Below are positions 15,235 to 25,292 of a DNA stretch of 64,000 nucleotides, one piece after another. The notes below the pieces were generated by a model. It had not been told where the DNA came from. It saw only the letters and a program-made list of their open reading frames with translations, and did no database searches. This DNA is from Cytophagales bacterium. Lineage in GTDB: Bacteria > Bacteroidota > Bacteroidia > Cytophagales > Thermoflexibacteraceae. Every line of letters starts with the position of its first letter. Positions within the stretch are counted from its first letter, which is position 1. The stretch is taken from contig REAZ01000012.1 of NCBI GenBank assembly GCA_004294445.1, positions 1 through 64,000 of the forward strand. Direction: 5' to 3'. The translations under genes and the position numbers were made by a program.

Positions 15235-16680
15235 CTAACCCACGCTTCCTTCCAAACTAATGGCTAATAATTTTTGTGCTTCTACGGCAAACTCCATCGG
15301 GAGTTGGTTCAAAACCTCTTTGGCATAGCCATTTACGATAAGTGCTACGGCTTCTTCGGTAGGGATACCTCTTTGGTTGCAATAAAAAATTTGGTCTTCA
15401 CCTATCTTAGAAGTTGTCGCTTCATGCTCTACTTTGGCTGACGGATTTTCAACTTCTATGTATGGGAAAGTATGCGCCCCACACCTATCGCCCATGAGTA
15501 AGGAGTCGCACTGTGAAAAATTGCGGGCATTGTCAGCACGCTTTGCTACCTGCACCAATCCTCTGTAAGAGTTTTGGCTTTTGCCCGCCGAAATACCTTT
15601 GGAAACGATACGACTTTTGGTATTTTTGCCCAAATGCACCATTTTAGTTCCTGTATCGGCTTGTTGCATATTATTGGTAATGGCTACTGAGTAAAATTCC
15701 CCAATCGAGTTATCGCCTTTCAAGATACAGCTTGGGTACTTCCAAGTAACTGCCGAGCCTGTTTCTACCTGCGTCCAAGATATTTTTGAGTTATCTCCCG
15801 CACAAATTCCACGCTTAGTAACGAAGTTGTAAATACCTCCTCTGCCTTCTTTGTCGCCAGGATACCAATTTTGCACTGTAGAATATTTTATTTCTGCATC
15901 TTTGAGCGCAACAAGCTCTACTACTGCTGCATGAAGTTGGTTTTCATCGCGCATCGGGGCAGTGCAGCCCTCCAAATAGCTCACATAAGCACCTTCGTCA
16001 GCGATGATAAGTGTGCGCTCAAACTGTCCTGTTCCCGCCGCGTTGATGCGGAAGTAGGTGGAAAGTTCCATTGGGCAGCGTACCCCTTTGGGGATATAGC
16101 AAAAAGAGCCGTCAGAAAACACAGCCGAGTTAAGGGCTGAAAAATAATTGTCATTCTGAGGGACTACCGAGCCTATATATTTCTTTATCAGTTCAGGATG
16201 TTCCTTGATGGCTTCGCTCATAGAGCAGAATATAACACCTAACTCTCCTAATTTTTCTTTAAAAGTAGTAGCGACAGAAACGCTATCTATTACCGCATCT
16301 ATGGCTACGCCCGAAAGTCTTTTTTGTTCGGAAAGAGAAATACCCAATTTTTCGAAAGTAGCTAACAATTCAGGATCTACTTCGTCTAAGCTGTTTAGCT
16401 TTACCGCCTGCTTAGGGGCAGAATAATAGATAAGGTTTTGGTAATTAATAGCGGGATAGACAACATTTGCCCACTTTGGTTCGGAAAGTGTAGTCCAATG
16501 CCTATAAGCCTTCAAACGCCATTCGGTCATCCATTCAGGTTCGTTTTTCTTTGCAGAAATCAGGCGAATTACGTCTTCGCTTAATCCTTTTGGTATTTCG
16601 TCAGTTTCAAAATTACTAACAAAACCGTATTTATATTCAGATTGGGTATAGCTTTCTAAAATTTCTGTACTATTATCCAT
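15235..16680 (-). CDS. sufB: Fe-S cluster assembly protein SufB
   Basis: A 481-residue SufB, the scaffold of the SUF iron-sulfur assembly complex (partner of SufC and SufD). Signatures seen are [51 protein letters not shown], and the C-terminal [19 protein letters not shown] region. ATG at 16678-16680 is chosen over a TTG 33 bp upstream because the -7 box covers that TTG. The downstream neighbour on the strand is sdhC, not sufC, so the suf operon is split or rearranged here. Confidence 0.95.
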   Translation of the reverse strand: MDNSTEILESYTQSEYKYGFVSNFETDEIPKGLSEDVIRLISAKKNEPEWMTEWRLKAYRHWTTLSEPKWANVVYPAINYQNLIYYSAPKQAVKLNSLDEVDPELLATFEKLGISLSEQKRLSGVAIDAVIDSVSVATTFKEKLGELGVIFCSMSEAIKEHPELIKKYIGSVVPQNDNYFSALNSAVFSDGSFCYIPKGVRCPMELSTYFRINAAGTGQFERTLIIADEGAYVSYLEGCTAPMRDENQLHAAVVELVALKDAEIKYSTVQNWYPGDKEGRGGIYNFVTKRGICAGDNSKISWTQVETGSAVTWKYPSCILKGDNSIGEFYSVAITNNMQQADTGTKMVHLGKNTKSRIVSKGISAGKSQNSYRGLVQVAKRADNARNFSQCDSLLMGDRCGAHTFPYIEVENPSAKVEHEATTSKIGEDQIFYCNQRGIPTEEAVALIVNGYAKEVLNQLPMEFAVEAQKLLAISLEGSVG

Positions 16681-16710
16681 GATTTGGCTTTTTTTGAGGT
16701 TTTTACTTCG

Positions 16711-16718
16711 CAAATATA
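16711..16718 (-). promoter_or_regulatory. -7 box of the sufB promoter
   Basis: The minus strand reads TATATTTG, an exact TAnnTTTG match, 31 bp before the sufB ATG. A good -33 TTTG is missing; the possible operator lies in that place. Confidence 0.6.
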
Positions 16719-16746
16719 GAACAAGATTTATTTATAATTGTTCTAA
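16717..16746. promoter_or_regulatory. Palindromic operator candidate upstream of sufB
   Basis: TAGAACAA (16717-16724 region) and TTGTTCTA (16738-16745 region) form a perfect 8-bp inverted repeat with a 13-nt centre. It overlaps TTATAATTGTTCTAA (16732-16746), which matches 12 of 14 fixed positions of the PerR consensus TTATAATnATTATAA. The site sits where the -33 region should be, a plausible place for repression. A Fur/PerR-type regulator is inferred, not shown. Confidence 0.45.
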
Positions 16747-16886
16747 ATAAGATTTTTTTTATTAAAATATTCTCAAAAAAGCCATCATTGCCTCAACCTT
16801 TGACTAATATCTCACGTCAAGGTAGAAGTAAATACAAAGATAGTTTCAATTTTTTTGCACACACTTTAATAAGCTATTCAAATCCG

Positions 16887-18011
16887 ATGATAAATACCGC
16901 GTTCTTATGTAATTCTACCTCATGGGGAGGCTTAGAAATGAATATTTTGCAAATGGTGAAATGGATAAAGGCAGAAGGCAAGCAAGTGATACTTTTTTGC
17001 CCCGCAAATAGCAAAATAGCCCAAGAAGCCGCCGCCGCAGAGATTACTTTTTATGCTTTCGAGCAAAAAATAAAATACATAGACTTTTGGGCTATCAGCA
17101 AGGTTATCAGACACCTAAAGCATCACCAAACCAAATGTCTGATACTTTCTCAGTCCAAAGAGATTGCCTCTGGTGCATTGGTTAAACACTTGATAGGCAG
17201 GCAGTACGGACTGCGTTTGCTGTACTTTCAGCAAATGATGATAGGCATAGACAAAAAAGACTGGGTACATAACTTTTTGTATAAGAAGTTAGACAGTTGG
17301 GTTGTGCCGCTGCCCGAAGTAGCCCAAAATGTATTGGAACACACCCAAGTTGCAGCCAATAAAATTGAACTTTTGCCATTAGCCATTGACGTAGAAAAAT
17401 TTGCTAACCGCAAACATCAAAAAGCAGAGGTAAGAGAGCGATTTGGCTTGCCTGTCCAAGCATTCATCGTAGGCATTGTAGGAAGGATAGATAGGCAAAA
17501 GGGGCAGGAATTTCTGATTCGAGCCTTATCTATGCTCAGGGGGCAAGGCGTAGAGTTTTCCATTGCTTTTTTTGGGGAAGAAACCAAAGGTGAAGAAGGG
17601 CATTATCTGCCTTTTCTGAAGGCTTTGGTCAGAGAGCTAAACTTAGAAAAACAAGTTTTTTTTGTTCCTTTCGTAGAAGATACAAGTTTGGCGTATGCGT
17701 GCTTAGATGTATTTGTGATGGCTTCTTGGGCAGAAACCTTCGGCATGGTAACTATAGAGGCGATGGCAGCAGGCTTACCCGTAGTAGGCTCATACGCTGG
17801 TGGCACAAAAGATTTAATCAAGGAGTATAAAAATGGACTATTCTTCGAACCAAGAAGCCCTGAATCGCTTGCCCTTCAGTTGGTAAAACTCATTAAAAGC
17901 AGTGCTTTTATGAATTGGCTATCTAAAAATGCAAAAGAGAGTATTCGGGAACAGTTCTCTCATAGAGTATTTTTAGAACGCATGAAAGCAGTAATAAATC
18001 GCTCAAAATAA
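16887..18011 (+). CDS. Family 4 glycosyltransferase
   Basis: A 374-residue GT-B glycosyltransferase that transfers a sugar from a nucleotide donor, probably in polysaccharide or glycolipid synthesis. The N-terminal domain opens with NSTSWGGLEMNIL (the GGxE type). The C-terminal donor domain has VGIVGRIDRQKGQEFLIRAL and SWAETFGMVTIEAMAAGLPV with the E-X7-E motif, then SYAGGTKDLI. The open frame extends to 16788, but the ATG at 16887 aligns with family N-termini. It is followed by the ABC exporter on the same strand after 127 bp, which has its own putative promoter. Confidence 0.88.
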   Translation: MINTAFLCNSTSWGGLEMNILQMVKWIKAEGKQVILFCPANSKIAQEAAAAEITFYAFEQKIKYIDFWAISKVIRHLKHHQTKCLILSQSKEIASGALVKHLIGRQYGLRLLYFQQMMIGIDKKDWVHNFLYKKLDSWVVPLPEVAQNVLEHTQVAANKIELLPLAIDVEKFANRKHQKAEVRERFGLPVQAFIVGIVGRIDRQKGQEFLIRALSMLRGQGVEFSIAFFGEETKGEEGHYLPFLKALVRELNLEKQVFFVPFVEDTSLAYACLDVFVMASWAETFGMVTIEAMAAGLPVVGSYAGGTKDLIKEYKNGLFFEPRSPESLALQLVKLIKSSAFMNWLSKNAKESIREQFSHRVFLERMKAVINRSK

Positions 18012-18074
18012 TCCCCTTTTGTGGGATACTCAAAATGAATTTGAAAATTTGGCAAACTTTATCAATAATTGCTA

Positions 18075-18082
18075 TAAATTTG
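18075..18082 (+). promoter_or_regulatory. Putative -7 box of the ABC exporter
   Basis: TAAATTTG matches TAnnTTTG, 57 bp upstream of the ATG. A TTTG lies 23 nt further upstream, a slightly long spacing. Confidence 0.45.
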
Positions 18083-18138
18083 TGGGCTAAAAATTTTGAT
18101 TGATACCAAAATACACAATTTTGCCTCTGTAAAGCCCG

Positions 18139-19926
18139 ATGAAAGATTTAAAATACATCAATAAATACCTTTATCATTACAAATCTTACCTAATTTGGGG
18201 TACTATTTTTGTGATTATCGCCAATATTTTTCAGATTTTGCCCGCCCAAATAGTGCGTCATTCCTTTGATTTGGTTGGCAATACGATTGGTATTTATCCG
18301 CTTTTCAAGGGGGCAAAGTCGCAAATGAGTTTATACGATATTTTCACAGACGTAGTTCTCATCTATGGTACGGTTATCGTTATCATGGCGTTAGTGCGTG
18401 GCATATTTTTGTTTTGGATGAGGCAGACGATTATTGTCATGTCCCGACTAATAGAATACGACTTAAAAAATGAAATTTACGCTCATTATCAGACACTTCC
18501 GCTTAGTTTTTACCGAAGAAATAATACTGGAGATTTGATGGCACGCATTTCTGAAGATGTGGGTCATGTGCGTATGTATCTGGGTCCTGCTATCATGTAC
18601 GGACTCAACGCCATAGGCTCATTTGTGCTGGTGGTAGCGTATATGCTTATCGTGAATCCTACACTTACTTTTTATGCAATGCTGCCCTTGCCCGTACTTT
18701 CTGTGAGTATTTATTACGTTAATAACTTGATTCACAAGCGTTCGACAGAAATTCAGCAAAAACTTTCCCAAATGTCCACTTACGTTCAGGAATCTTTTTC
18801 AGGCATCAGAGTTTTAAAGGCTTTTGTGCGTGAAAAAGAATTTGCCGATAACTTTGCTGATACAAGCAACGAGTACAAAATCAAGGCGTTAAATTTGGCA
18901 ATGGTTAATGCACTTTTTACACCCGTAGTATTCGGACTCATTGCCCTTAGCACCGTCCTTACGGTCTATATTGGTGGCTTGGAAGTGATTGATGGCTCTA
19001 TTACACTTGGTAATATTGCAGAGTTCACGCTCTATATAAATATGCTCATTTGGCCTGTTACGTCTTTGGGCTGGATTACGAGCATGACCGAGCGCGCCGA
19101 TGCCTCACAAAAACGCATCAATGAATTTCTCTTTATAAATACAGACCTTGTTTCTTCCAAAAATTTGGAAAAAGAAATTATTGGTGATGTAGCTTTCAAA
19201 AATGTAAGCCTTACCTACCCCGACTCTGGAATTTTAGCACTGCGAAATGTGAGTTTTTCGGTGAAGCATGGCGAAAGTTTGGCAATTCTTGGCTCTACGG
19301 GTTCGGGCAAAAGCACTATAGCCAACCTCATCTGTAGGCTCTACGATGCGAGCGAAGGAGAGATTTGGATTGATGGAGAAAATATTAAAGCCTACAAAAC
19401 CAGCAGCTTGCGAGGGCAAATAGGCTATGTTCCCCAAGATGTATTCCTATTTTCCGACTCTATCAAAAATAATATTTCTTTTGGTGCGGCAGAAGTAAGC
19501 GACAGTCAGATATTCCAAGCCGCCAAAGATGCAGATGTTTATGCCAATATTATGGACTTCCCCAAAGGATTCGATACAGAGTTAGGCGAAAGGGGTATTA
19601 CGCTTTCTGGTGGGCAAAAACAGCGTGTTTCCATTGCGAGGGCTATTTCTCGAAATCCGAGTATCATCATCTTAGATGACGCACTCTCTGCCGTAGATAC
19701 CAAAACAGAAAATGCTATTCTCAATAATTTGCAGCGAATTATGCAAGGCAAAACTTCTATTATTATCTCTCACAGAGTTTCTTCTGCTAAGTTAGCCGAC
19801 AAAATCATTGTTTTGAATGACGGAGAAGTAGTAGAGGCTGGCACGCACGAAGAATTAATAATGATAGGCGGCACGTACAAAGAGATGTACGAAAAGCAAA
19901 CACAAAGCGAAGAGGAGATTGTCTAA
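18139..19926 (+). CDS. ABC exporter, fused permease and ATPase (MsbA-like)
   Basis: A 595-residue half transporter of the exporter class, working as a dimer in the inner membrane. The transmembrane domain (about 20-320) has six helices. The nucleotide-binding domain (about 340-590) carries Walker A GSTGSGKST (about 385-393), the signature LSGGQKQRVSIARA (about 487-500), Walker B SIIILDDALSAVD and the H-loop IISHRVSS. The substrate may be a lipid, peptide or drug. The preceding glycosyltransferase suggests a glycolipid but this is weak. Confidence 0.9.
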   Translation: MKDLKYINKYLYHYKSYLIWGTIFVIIANIFQILPAQIVRHSFDLVGNTIGIYPLFKGAKSQMSLYDIFTDVVLIYGTVIVIMALVRGIFLFWMRQTIIVMSRLIEYDLKNEIYAHYQTLPLSFYRRNNTGDLMARISEDVGHVRMYLGPAIMYGLNAIGSFVLVVAYMLIVNPTLTFYAMLPLPVLSVSIYYVNNLIHKRSTEIQQKLSQMSTYVQESFSGIRVLKAFVREKEFADNFADTSNEYKIKALNLAMVNALFTPVVFGLIALSTVLTVYIGGLEVIDGSITLGNIAEFTLYINMLIWPVTSLGWITSMTERADASQKRINEFLFINTDLVSSKNLEKEIIGDVAFKNVSLTYPDSGILALRNVSFSVKHGESLAILGSTGSGKSTIANLICRLYDASEGEIWIDGENIKAYKTSSLRGQIGYVPQDVFLFSDSIKNNISFGAAEVSDSQIFQAAKDADVYANIMDFPKGFDTELGERGITLSGGQKQRVSIARAISRNPSIIILDDALSAVDTKTENAILNNLQRIMQGKTSIIISHRVSSAKLADKIIVLNDGEVVEAGTHEELIMIGGTYKEMYEKQTQSEEEIV

Positions 19927-20098
19927 TTATACCCGAACTGCCGATTAAAAAAGCCTATTTGTCTATTTGCGAAAGAAAAGTAAAACCTTTCTATTTTCTT
20001 TGTGTTAAAATCATACAGAAAGTAACAATTAAATACTAAACCTTTTCACAATCACATTTTATTTCTATTTCAAGGTTTACTTTCAACGTTTTTTTAAC

Positions 20099-22720
20099 AT
20101 GAAAAAAATTAACACAATGCACGCTTTTGTCAAATTAAGTTTATTATTTCTTTTTGTTGCTTGTTTCCACTTAGCAGCACAAGCCCAAACAGGTAAAGGG
20201 AAAATTTCGGGTTTGGTAGTTGATTCTACCGACATGAAACCTGTTTCCTTTGCTACCGTTACACTCACCCTTGCTGGCTCCCAAAAGCCTGTAAACGGTG
20301 CAGTTGCAGATGAAAAAGGTCAGTTTTCTATCACAAAAATTGCCGTAGGAGAGTACAATGTTGCCATTAGTTTCATTGGCTACAAGACCGTAAGCAAGTC
20401 TGTAACTATCGGAGAAAAAAATGATAACATCAACTTGGGGAAAGTTTTTGTTTTTCCCGCCGTTACCGAACTCAAAGAAGTAACAGTGGAGGGCAAAAAA
20501 GACCTCATAGAAGAAAAGGTCGACCGTACTATCTATAATGCCGACCAAGACGCTACTTCCAAAGGCGGCGATGCTACGGACGTACTTCGCAGAGTGCCTA
20601 TGCTTACCGTAGATTTAGATGGCAACGTTTCTCTGCGTGGCAATCAGAACATTAGGGTTTTGATTAATAATAAGCCATCAACTATTATGGCGACAAGCAT
20701 TGCAGATGCCCTTAAGCAAATTCCCGCAGATCAAATTAAATCAGTAGAAGTAATTACCTCTCCCTCAGCTAAATATGATGCAGAAGGTTCAGCGGGTATC
20801 ATTAATATCATTACCAAAAAAACCACAATGGAAGGCTTGACGCTCGGCATCAATAGCAGTGTGGGCTATCGTGGATCCATGCTTGGGCTAAATGGTGCTT
20901 TCCGCAGAGGTAAAATTGGTTTTAGTTTGGGCGGGCATGGCAGGTCAGAGTACAATGTAGTGGGTAATTTTGAAAATACACAAAAAACAACCAACACGCT
21001 TGGCAACGAGCTACAGACCATACAAAGTGCAGATACGAGACGTTCTGGGCTTTGGGGTCGCTATACATTGGGTTTTGATTATGACATAAACAAATATAAC
21101 TCATTGGCTGCTTCTGTGCAGTTTGGGGTCAGAAATAACAGAAACTTCCAAGATGGGCTGTTAGCAAGAACTTTTCAAAATAGCAATTTGCTTAGTACAA
21201 GTTTGCGTAATGTAGATGTGAAAGACCTCTCCAATAACGTAGATGTGAGTGTTACCTATACACGCACCTTCGAAAAACCGCAAAAAGAATTGAGCGTTTT
21301 GGCTTTGTTCAGCAGAAATAATCGCAACAACGACTTCATTAACGCAATTATGAATCCTGCAAGCAGTAGCGAAACCATAAGCCGCTTGAAAAACTTGAAC
21401 GATAGTTATAACCAAGAAAGCACTATACAGATTGATTATCAGTCGCCTATCGGCAAAACGCAAATAATAGAGTTTGGTGGAAAGCAAATTATGCGACAAG
21501 TAACCAGCGATTTCAAATACTATAGTGCGCAAGGCTCAAGCGGAGATTTTGTAGTAAATAGCAATGCCCAACTTTCTAACGCCTTAAACTACAATCAGAA
21601 TGTAACGGCTGCTTATCTTTCTTATACCTACACTACAAAAAATAACTATAGTATCAAAGTTGGCTCACGCTATGAATATACCAATATTCAAGCAAATTTG
21701 CAAAATGAGCAAAAAATAGATATTCCCGACTATGGAGTGATGGTGCCGAGTTTGAACCTTTCCAAAAAATTTAAAAAAGGAGATATTCTCAAACTTTCGT
21801 ATAATCGCCGTATCCAAAGACCTTCTTTGCAGTTCTTAAACCCAAATATTCAGGCGGCAAACCCTCTAAATATTACTATAGGAAACCCTTCTCTGAATCC
21901 AGAATATACTAATAACTTTGAACTCGGCTACAGCACCTACGTAAAAGGCATTGCTATCAATGCCGCTACTTTTGTTCGCAATACCAATAATGCCATTCAA
22001 AGCGTGAGGGATATAGTGGGTAGGGATACCATACGCACTACCTACCAGAACATAGGTCGTGAAGATTCTTACGGACTCAATCTCAATCTTAATATCAATA
22101 TGGGCAAACTCAATATCGGTACGGGTGGAGATATTTTCTATGCTGTTCTCAAAAATAACGTACCAAACCCTCTTTACAATGCCAGCAACGAAGGTTGGGT
22201 ATATAATCTTCGCTTATTTGGTAATTATACTATGGGTAATGGCTGGGGTTTGCAATCATTTGCCTTCTACAGAGGTCGCCAAGTGCAGTTGCAGGGCGTA
22301 CAAGGTGGTTTTGGTATGTATAGCATTGCCCTTAACAAAGATTTCAAAAGCAAAAAGGGAAGTGTCGGCTTCGGGATTGAAAACTTCTTTAACTTCAATG
22401 GTATCACCATCCGTAGTGAGTTAAATTCTCCTGTCATTAGCCAACAAAGCGTGAACGTAAACCAAAATTTGAGTTTCCGTATTAATTTTAACTATAGAAT
22501 TGGTAAGATGAGTTTTGACACACCAACCAGACGCAAAAAATCCATCAATAACGATGACATGAAAGGCGAAGGTGGCGGCGAAGGTGGCGGCGGCGAAGGC
22601 GTACAGCAAGGCGGCGGACAAAGACAGCCCGCCCAAGGTACTGGCGGAAAACCTGCACAGCAAGGTGGCAAGCCCGTACAAAAACCAAAAGATGGAGAGA
22701 AACCAAAGACAGGTAATTAA
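20099..22720 (+). CDS. TonB-dependent outer-membrane receptor (OMP_b-brl_3), 1
   Basis: An 873-residue outer-membrane protein. It has a signal peptide (1-30), a carboxypeptidase-regulatory-like domain (about 35-110; GKISGLVVDSTDMKPVSFATV), a plug (about 125-235; GGDATDVLRRVPMLTVDLDG, VEVITSPSAKYDAEGSAGIINI) and a beta-barrel (about 240-815) of the outer membrane beta-barrel family 3. A Gly/Gln/Lys/Pro-rich tail of about 55 residues follows (GEGGGEGGGGEG, then PKDGEKPKTGN). It probably imports an iron complex or another TonB substrate, energised by TonB-ExbBD. The related receptor follows 138 bp downstream. Confidence 0.88.
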   Translation: MKKINTMHAFVKLSLLFLFVACFHLAAQAQTGKGKISGLVVDSTDMKPVSFATVTLTLAGSQKPVNGAVADEKGQFSITKIAVGEYNVAISFIGYKTVSKSVTIGEKNDNINLGKVFVFPAVTELKEVTVEGKKDLIEEKVDRTIYNADQDATSKGGDATDVLRRVPMLTVDLDGNVSLRGNQNIRVLINNKPSTIMATSIADALKQIPADQIKSVEVITSPSAKYDAEGSAGIINIITKKTTMEGLTLGINSSVGYRGSMLGLNGAFRRGKIGFSLGGHGRSEYNVVGNFENTQKTTNTLGNELQTIQSADTRRSGLWGRYTLGFDYDINKYNSLAASVQFGVRNNRNFQDGLLARTFQNSNLLSTSLRNVDVKDLSNNVDVSVTYTRTFEKPQKELSVLALFSRNNRNNDFINAIMNPASSSETISRLKNLNDSYNQESTIQIDYQSPIGKTQIIEFGGKQIMRQVTSDFKYYSAQGSSGDFVVNSNAQLSNALNYNQNVTAAYLSYTYTTKNNYSIKVGSRYEYTNIQANLQNEQKIDIPDYGVMVPSLNLSKKFKKGDILKLSYNRRIQRPSLQFLNPNIQAANPLNITIGNPSLNPEYTNNFELGYSTYVKGIAINAATFVRNTNNAIQSVRDIVGRDTIRTTYQNIGREDSYGLNLNLNINMGKLNIGTGGDIFYAVLKNNVPNPLYNASNEGWVYNLRLFGNYTMGNGWGLQSFAFYRGRQVQLQGVQGGFGMYSIALNKDFKSKKGSVGFGIENFFNFNGITIRSELNSPVISQQSVNVNQNLSFRINFNYRIGKMSFDTPTRRKKSINNDDMKGEGGGEGGGGEGVQQGGGQRQPAQGTGGKPAQQGGKPVQKPKDGEKPKTGN

Positions 22721-22773
22721 CATAATTAGCTACCTATCCCCCAACGGGAACACTCCGCTTTACATATAATTCA

Positions 22774-22818
22774 AACTTTGACAAACGTTCCACTTCGGGT
22801 TTAAACTTTGTCAAAGTT
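22774..22818. repeat. 12-bp inverted repeat between the two receptors
   Basis: AACTTTGACAAA (22774-22785) pairs perfectly with TTTGTCAAAGTT (22807-22818). The right half is itself palindromic (AACTTTGTCAAAGTT). No T run follows. It is probably a small palindromic intergenic repeat. Confidence 0.7.
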
Positions 22819-22858
22819 GATTTTCAGTAAGTTATAAACATATTTTATTTACTCTCCA

Positions 22859-25267
22859 ATGAAATATTTACATTCTATCGCTGCTTTGATTTTGTGTTTT
22901 TCGGCAAACATAGCCTTAGCCCAAAATAACAGCACTATTCGTGGAAAGTTAATCGACACTGCTACTACTCCTATTGAGTTTGCTAATGTTTTATTATTTG
23001 CTGAAAATGACACTACCAAATTGGTAAAAGGCACAATTTCAGATGCTACAGGAAATTTTATCATAGAAAATATAAATTCGGCTAATTATTTCTTAAAAGT
23101 ACAGCTCATCGGCTATACCCCAAAAACGATTAAAGTTTCGGTAAATACACCCAGTGAAAAAGTAGATATTGGAAACATCACGATAGCTACTGACACCAAA
23201 TTATTACAATCCGTAGAAGTTACCGCAAAGAAAGACATTATCCAAAAGACAGCACAAGGCATGATTATCAACGCAAGTGCTACGCTTACACAAGCGGGAG
23301 GTACAGCCACAGACCTACTCCGCAATACGCCTACAGTAGTAGTAGATGGAGAAGGTGGCATTACTTTGCGAGGCAAAACGCCTTTGATTTGGATAAATGG
23401 CAGAAACTCAAATCTTAGTAATACAGACCAAATTCCAGCAAGCAGTATCGAAAGTATTGAAATTATCAATAATCCTTCAGCAAAATATGATGCAGATGCA
23501 GAAGGCGGAATCATTAATATTAAACTCAAGAAAAGCCAAGAAGACGGTACAAACGGTGCTGTAGCAGTAGGAATCGGGCGAGGTGCAGCAGGTCGTGTAA
23601 ATAGCTCTGTTTTGCTCAATAATAAAGTAGGAAAGTGGAATATTGGCTTGGCTTACGACAACCGTTTTGCGGGTAGAGTCCGAAACGTAGATGGCGACCG
23701 TACTAATTTTGCCTTACCAAACGAATATTATCTCACGCAAAGACGTGTGGATAATCTCGCAGAACGAAATCAAAACCTAAGATTCAACATAGATTACGCC
23801 ATAAATGCTAAAAATACACTTAGTTTTGAAGCCATTGGAATTATTGCCGATAATGACAATGACGAGTTTTTGAAAAATCTAATCGAAAAGCAAAATTTAA
23901 GTTTTACTAATCAATATACAAGACGCTCGATAGAAATACAGAAAAGAAAAGGAGCAGATTTTGCACTCGTGTATAAAAGAAAATTTGCCGACTCCCGAAA
24001 ATCACTATCTGCCAATGTAAGTAGCTCACTAAACAGCAATAGAGAAGATACTAACATAGATAATCAAGCACTTTTGGAAAATAACAATCCGTCAGGAAGT
24101 CCTTTTTTACAGCGCACTTACAATTATCAAAATACAAGCGTAAGCAATTTGCAAGTCGACTACGCCCAGCCAATTTCCGAAAAAGGTATTTTAGAAATGG
24201 GCTACAAAGGTATTTTGCGTATTCTGAACACAGATTTTCAGAGCCAAAGCAAAACCGATGAAACGTATATTCCAAATCCAAAAGCCAGCAATATTTTTGA
24301 CTATCAGGAGCAAATTCATGCTGCCTACGGACAATATAAATCATACATAGGAGATAAGCAAAACCCCAAACTAAAATATGAAATAGGCTTGAGAGCCGAG
24401 CAGGTTTGGAATAGCGGCAAAGGTGTAAGCAATAATGTAAACGTGAGTAATCAGTATTTTAACCTTTTCCCAACCGCTAATTTTGCCTATTATCTTCGCC
24501 AAAACGAATTTGTCAAACTGACTTATAGCCGAAGAATTAATCGCCCCGGATTAGGACAGCTAAATCCATTTACCGATATTACAGACTCGCTTACGCAACG
24601 AAGCGGCAATCCCGCATTAAAGCCAGAGTTAGTAAATTCGGTGGAGTTCGGCTACAGCAAAGATTGGGAAAAAATATCTTTTTCTACAAATGCTTTTTAC
24701 CGCTATGCAAGCAATATTATTCAGCCATTTACGATATTAAGACCTGATGGTGTGCTTTTTACCCAGCCTCAAAACTTTGGTAACTCCCAAACGTATGGTT
24801 TGGAAAATATTTTGACCGCCTACATCACCAAATCTTGGGACACTAACATCAGTTTTTCACTTTTCCAGCAAAATATCAACGGAAATAACGTCAGTGCTGC
24901 CTTAGCGAATAGCGTTTTTAGTTGGTATGGGAAAATGATTAATAATTTTACTTTGTGGAAAGGTAGCAAATTGCAGTTAATTGGTATTTATAATTCGCCG
25001 ATTGCTACGCCACAAGGCACGAGAATAGCAATTTATAACGTAGATTTGGGTTTTCAGCAAAAAATTATCAACGGAAAGGGGAGATTAGGCTTAGTAGTAA
25101 CAGACATTTTTAATACGCAGAAAAATGGCAATGTTTGGAATACATCAGATTTTAATTTTAGTCGAGTTTCTAAAGTAGATACAAGAGCAGTTTTGCTTAC
25201 CTTTGCCTATACTTTTGGTACAAGTTTTAAAGAAAAATTAATGGAAAACAAATTCTCAAATGATTAA
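22859..25267 (+). CDS. TonB-dependent outer-membrane receptor (OMP_b-brl_3), 2
   Basis: An 802-residue receptor with the same layout as its upstream neighbour: signal peptide (1-21), carboxypeptidase-regulatory-like domain (about 25-100), plug (about 120-225; GGTATDLLRNTPTVVVDGEGG, then IEIINNPSAKYDADAEGGIINI) and family-3 barrel to the C-terminus, without the Gly-rich tail. The two proteins are clearly related but diverged. It is followed after 25 bp by the DUF4405-like gene and then YceI on the same strand, which suggests a co-transcribed uptake or envelope unit. Confidence 0.88.
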   Translation: MKYLHSIAALILCFSANIALAQNNSTIRGKLIDTATTPIEFANVLLFAENDTTKLVKGTISDATGNFIIENINSANYFLKVQLIGYTPKTIKVSVNTPSEKVDIGNITIATDTKLLQSVEVTAKKDIIQKTAQGMIINASATLTQAGGTATDLLRNTPTVVVDGEGGITLRGKTPLIWINGRNSNLSNTDQIPASSIESIEIINNPSAKYDADAEGGIINIKLKKSQEDGTNGAVAVGIGRGAAGRVNSSVLLNNKVGKWNIGLAYDNRFAGRVRNVDGDRTNFALPNEYYLTQRRVDNLAERNQNLRFNIDYAINAKNTLSFEAIGIIADNDNDEFLKNLIEKQNLSFTNQYTRRSIEIQKRKGADFALVYKRKFADSRKSLSANVSSSLNSNREDTNIDNQALLENNNPSGSPFLQRTYNYQNTSVSNLQVDYAQPISEKGILEMGYKGILRILNTDFQSQSKTDETYIPNPKASNIFDYQEQIHAAYGQYKSYIGDKQNPKLKYEIGLRAEQVWNSGKGVSNNVNVSNQYFNLFPTANFAYYLRQNEFVKLTYSRRINRPGLGQLNPFTDITDSLTQRSGNPALKPELVNSVEFGYSKDWEKISFSTNAFYRYASNIIQPFTILRPDGVLFTQPQNFGNSQTYGLENILTAYITKSWDTNISFSLFQQNINGNNVSAALANSVFSWYGKMINNFTLWKGSKLQLIGIYNSPIATPQGTRIAIYNVDLGFQQKIINGKGRLGLVVTDIFNTQKNGNVWNTSDFNFSRVSKVDTRAVLLTFAYTFGTSFKEKLMENKFSND

Positions 25268-25292
25268 TAACTAACTAAACAAACAATTTCCC

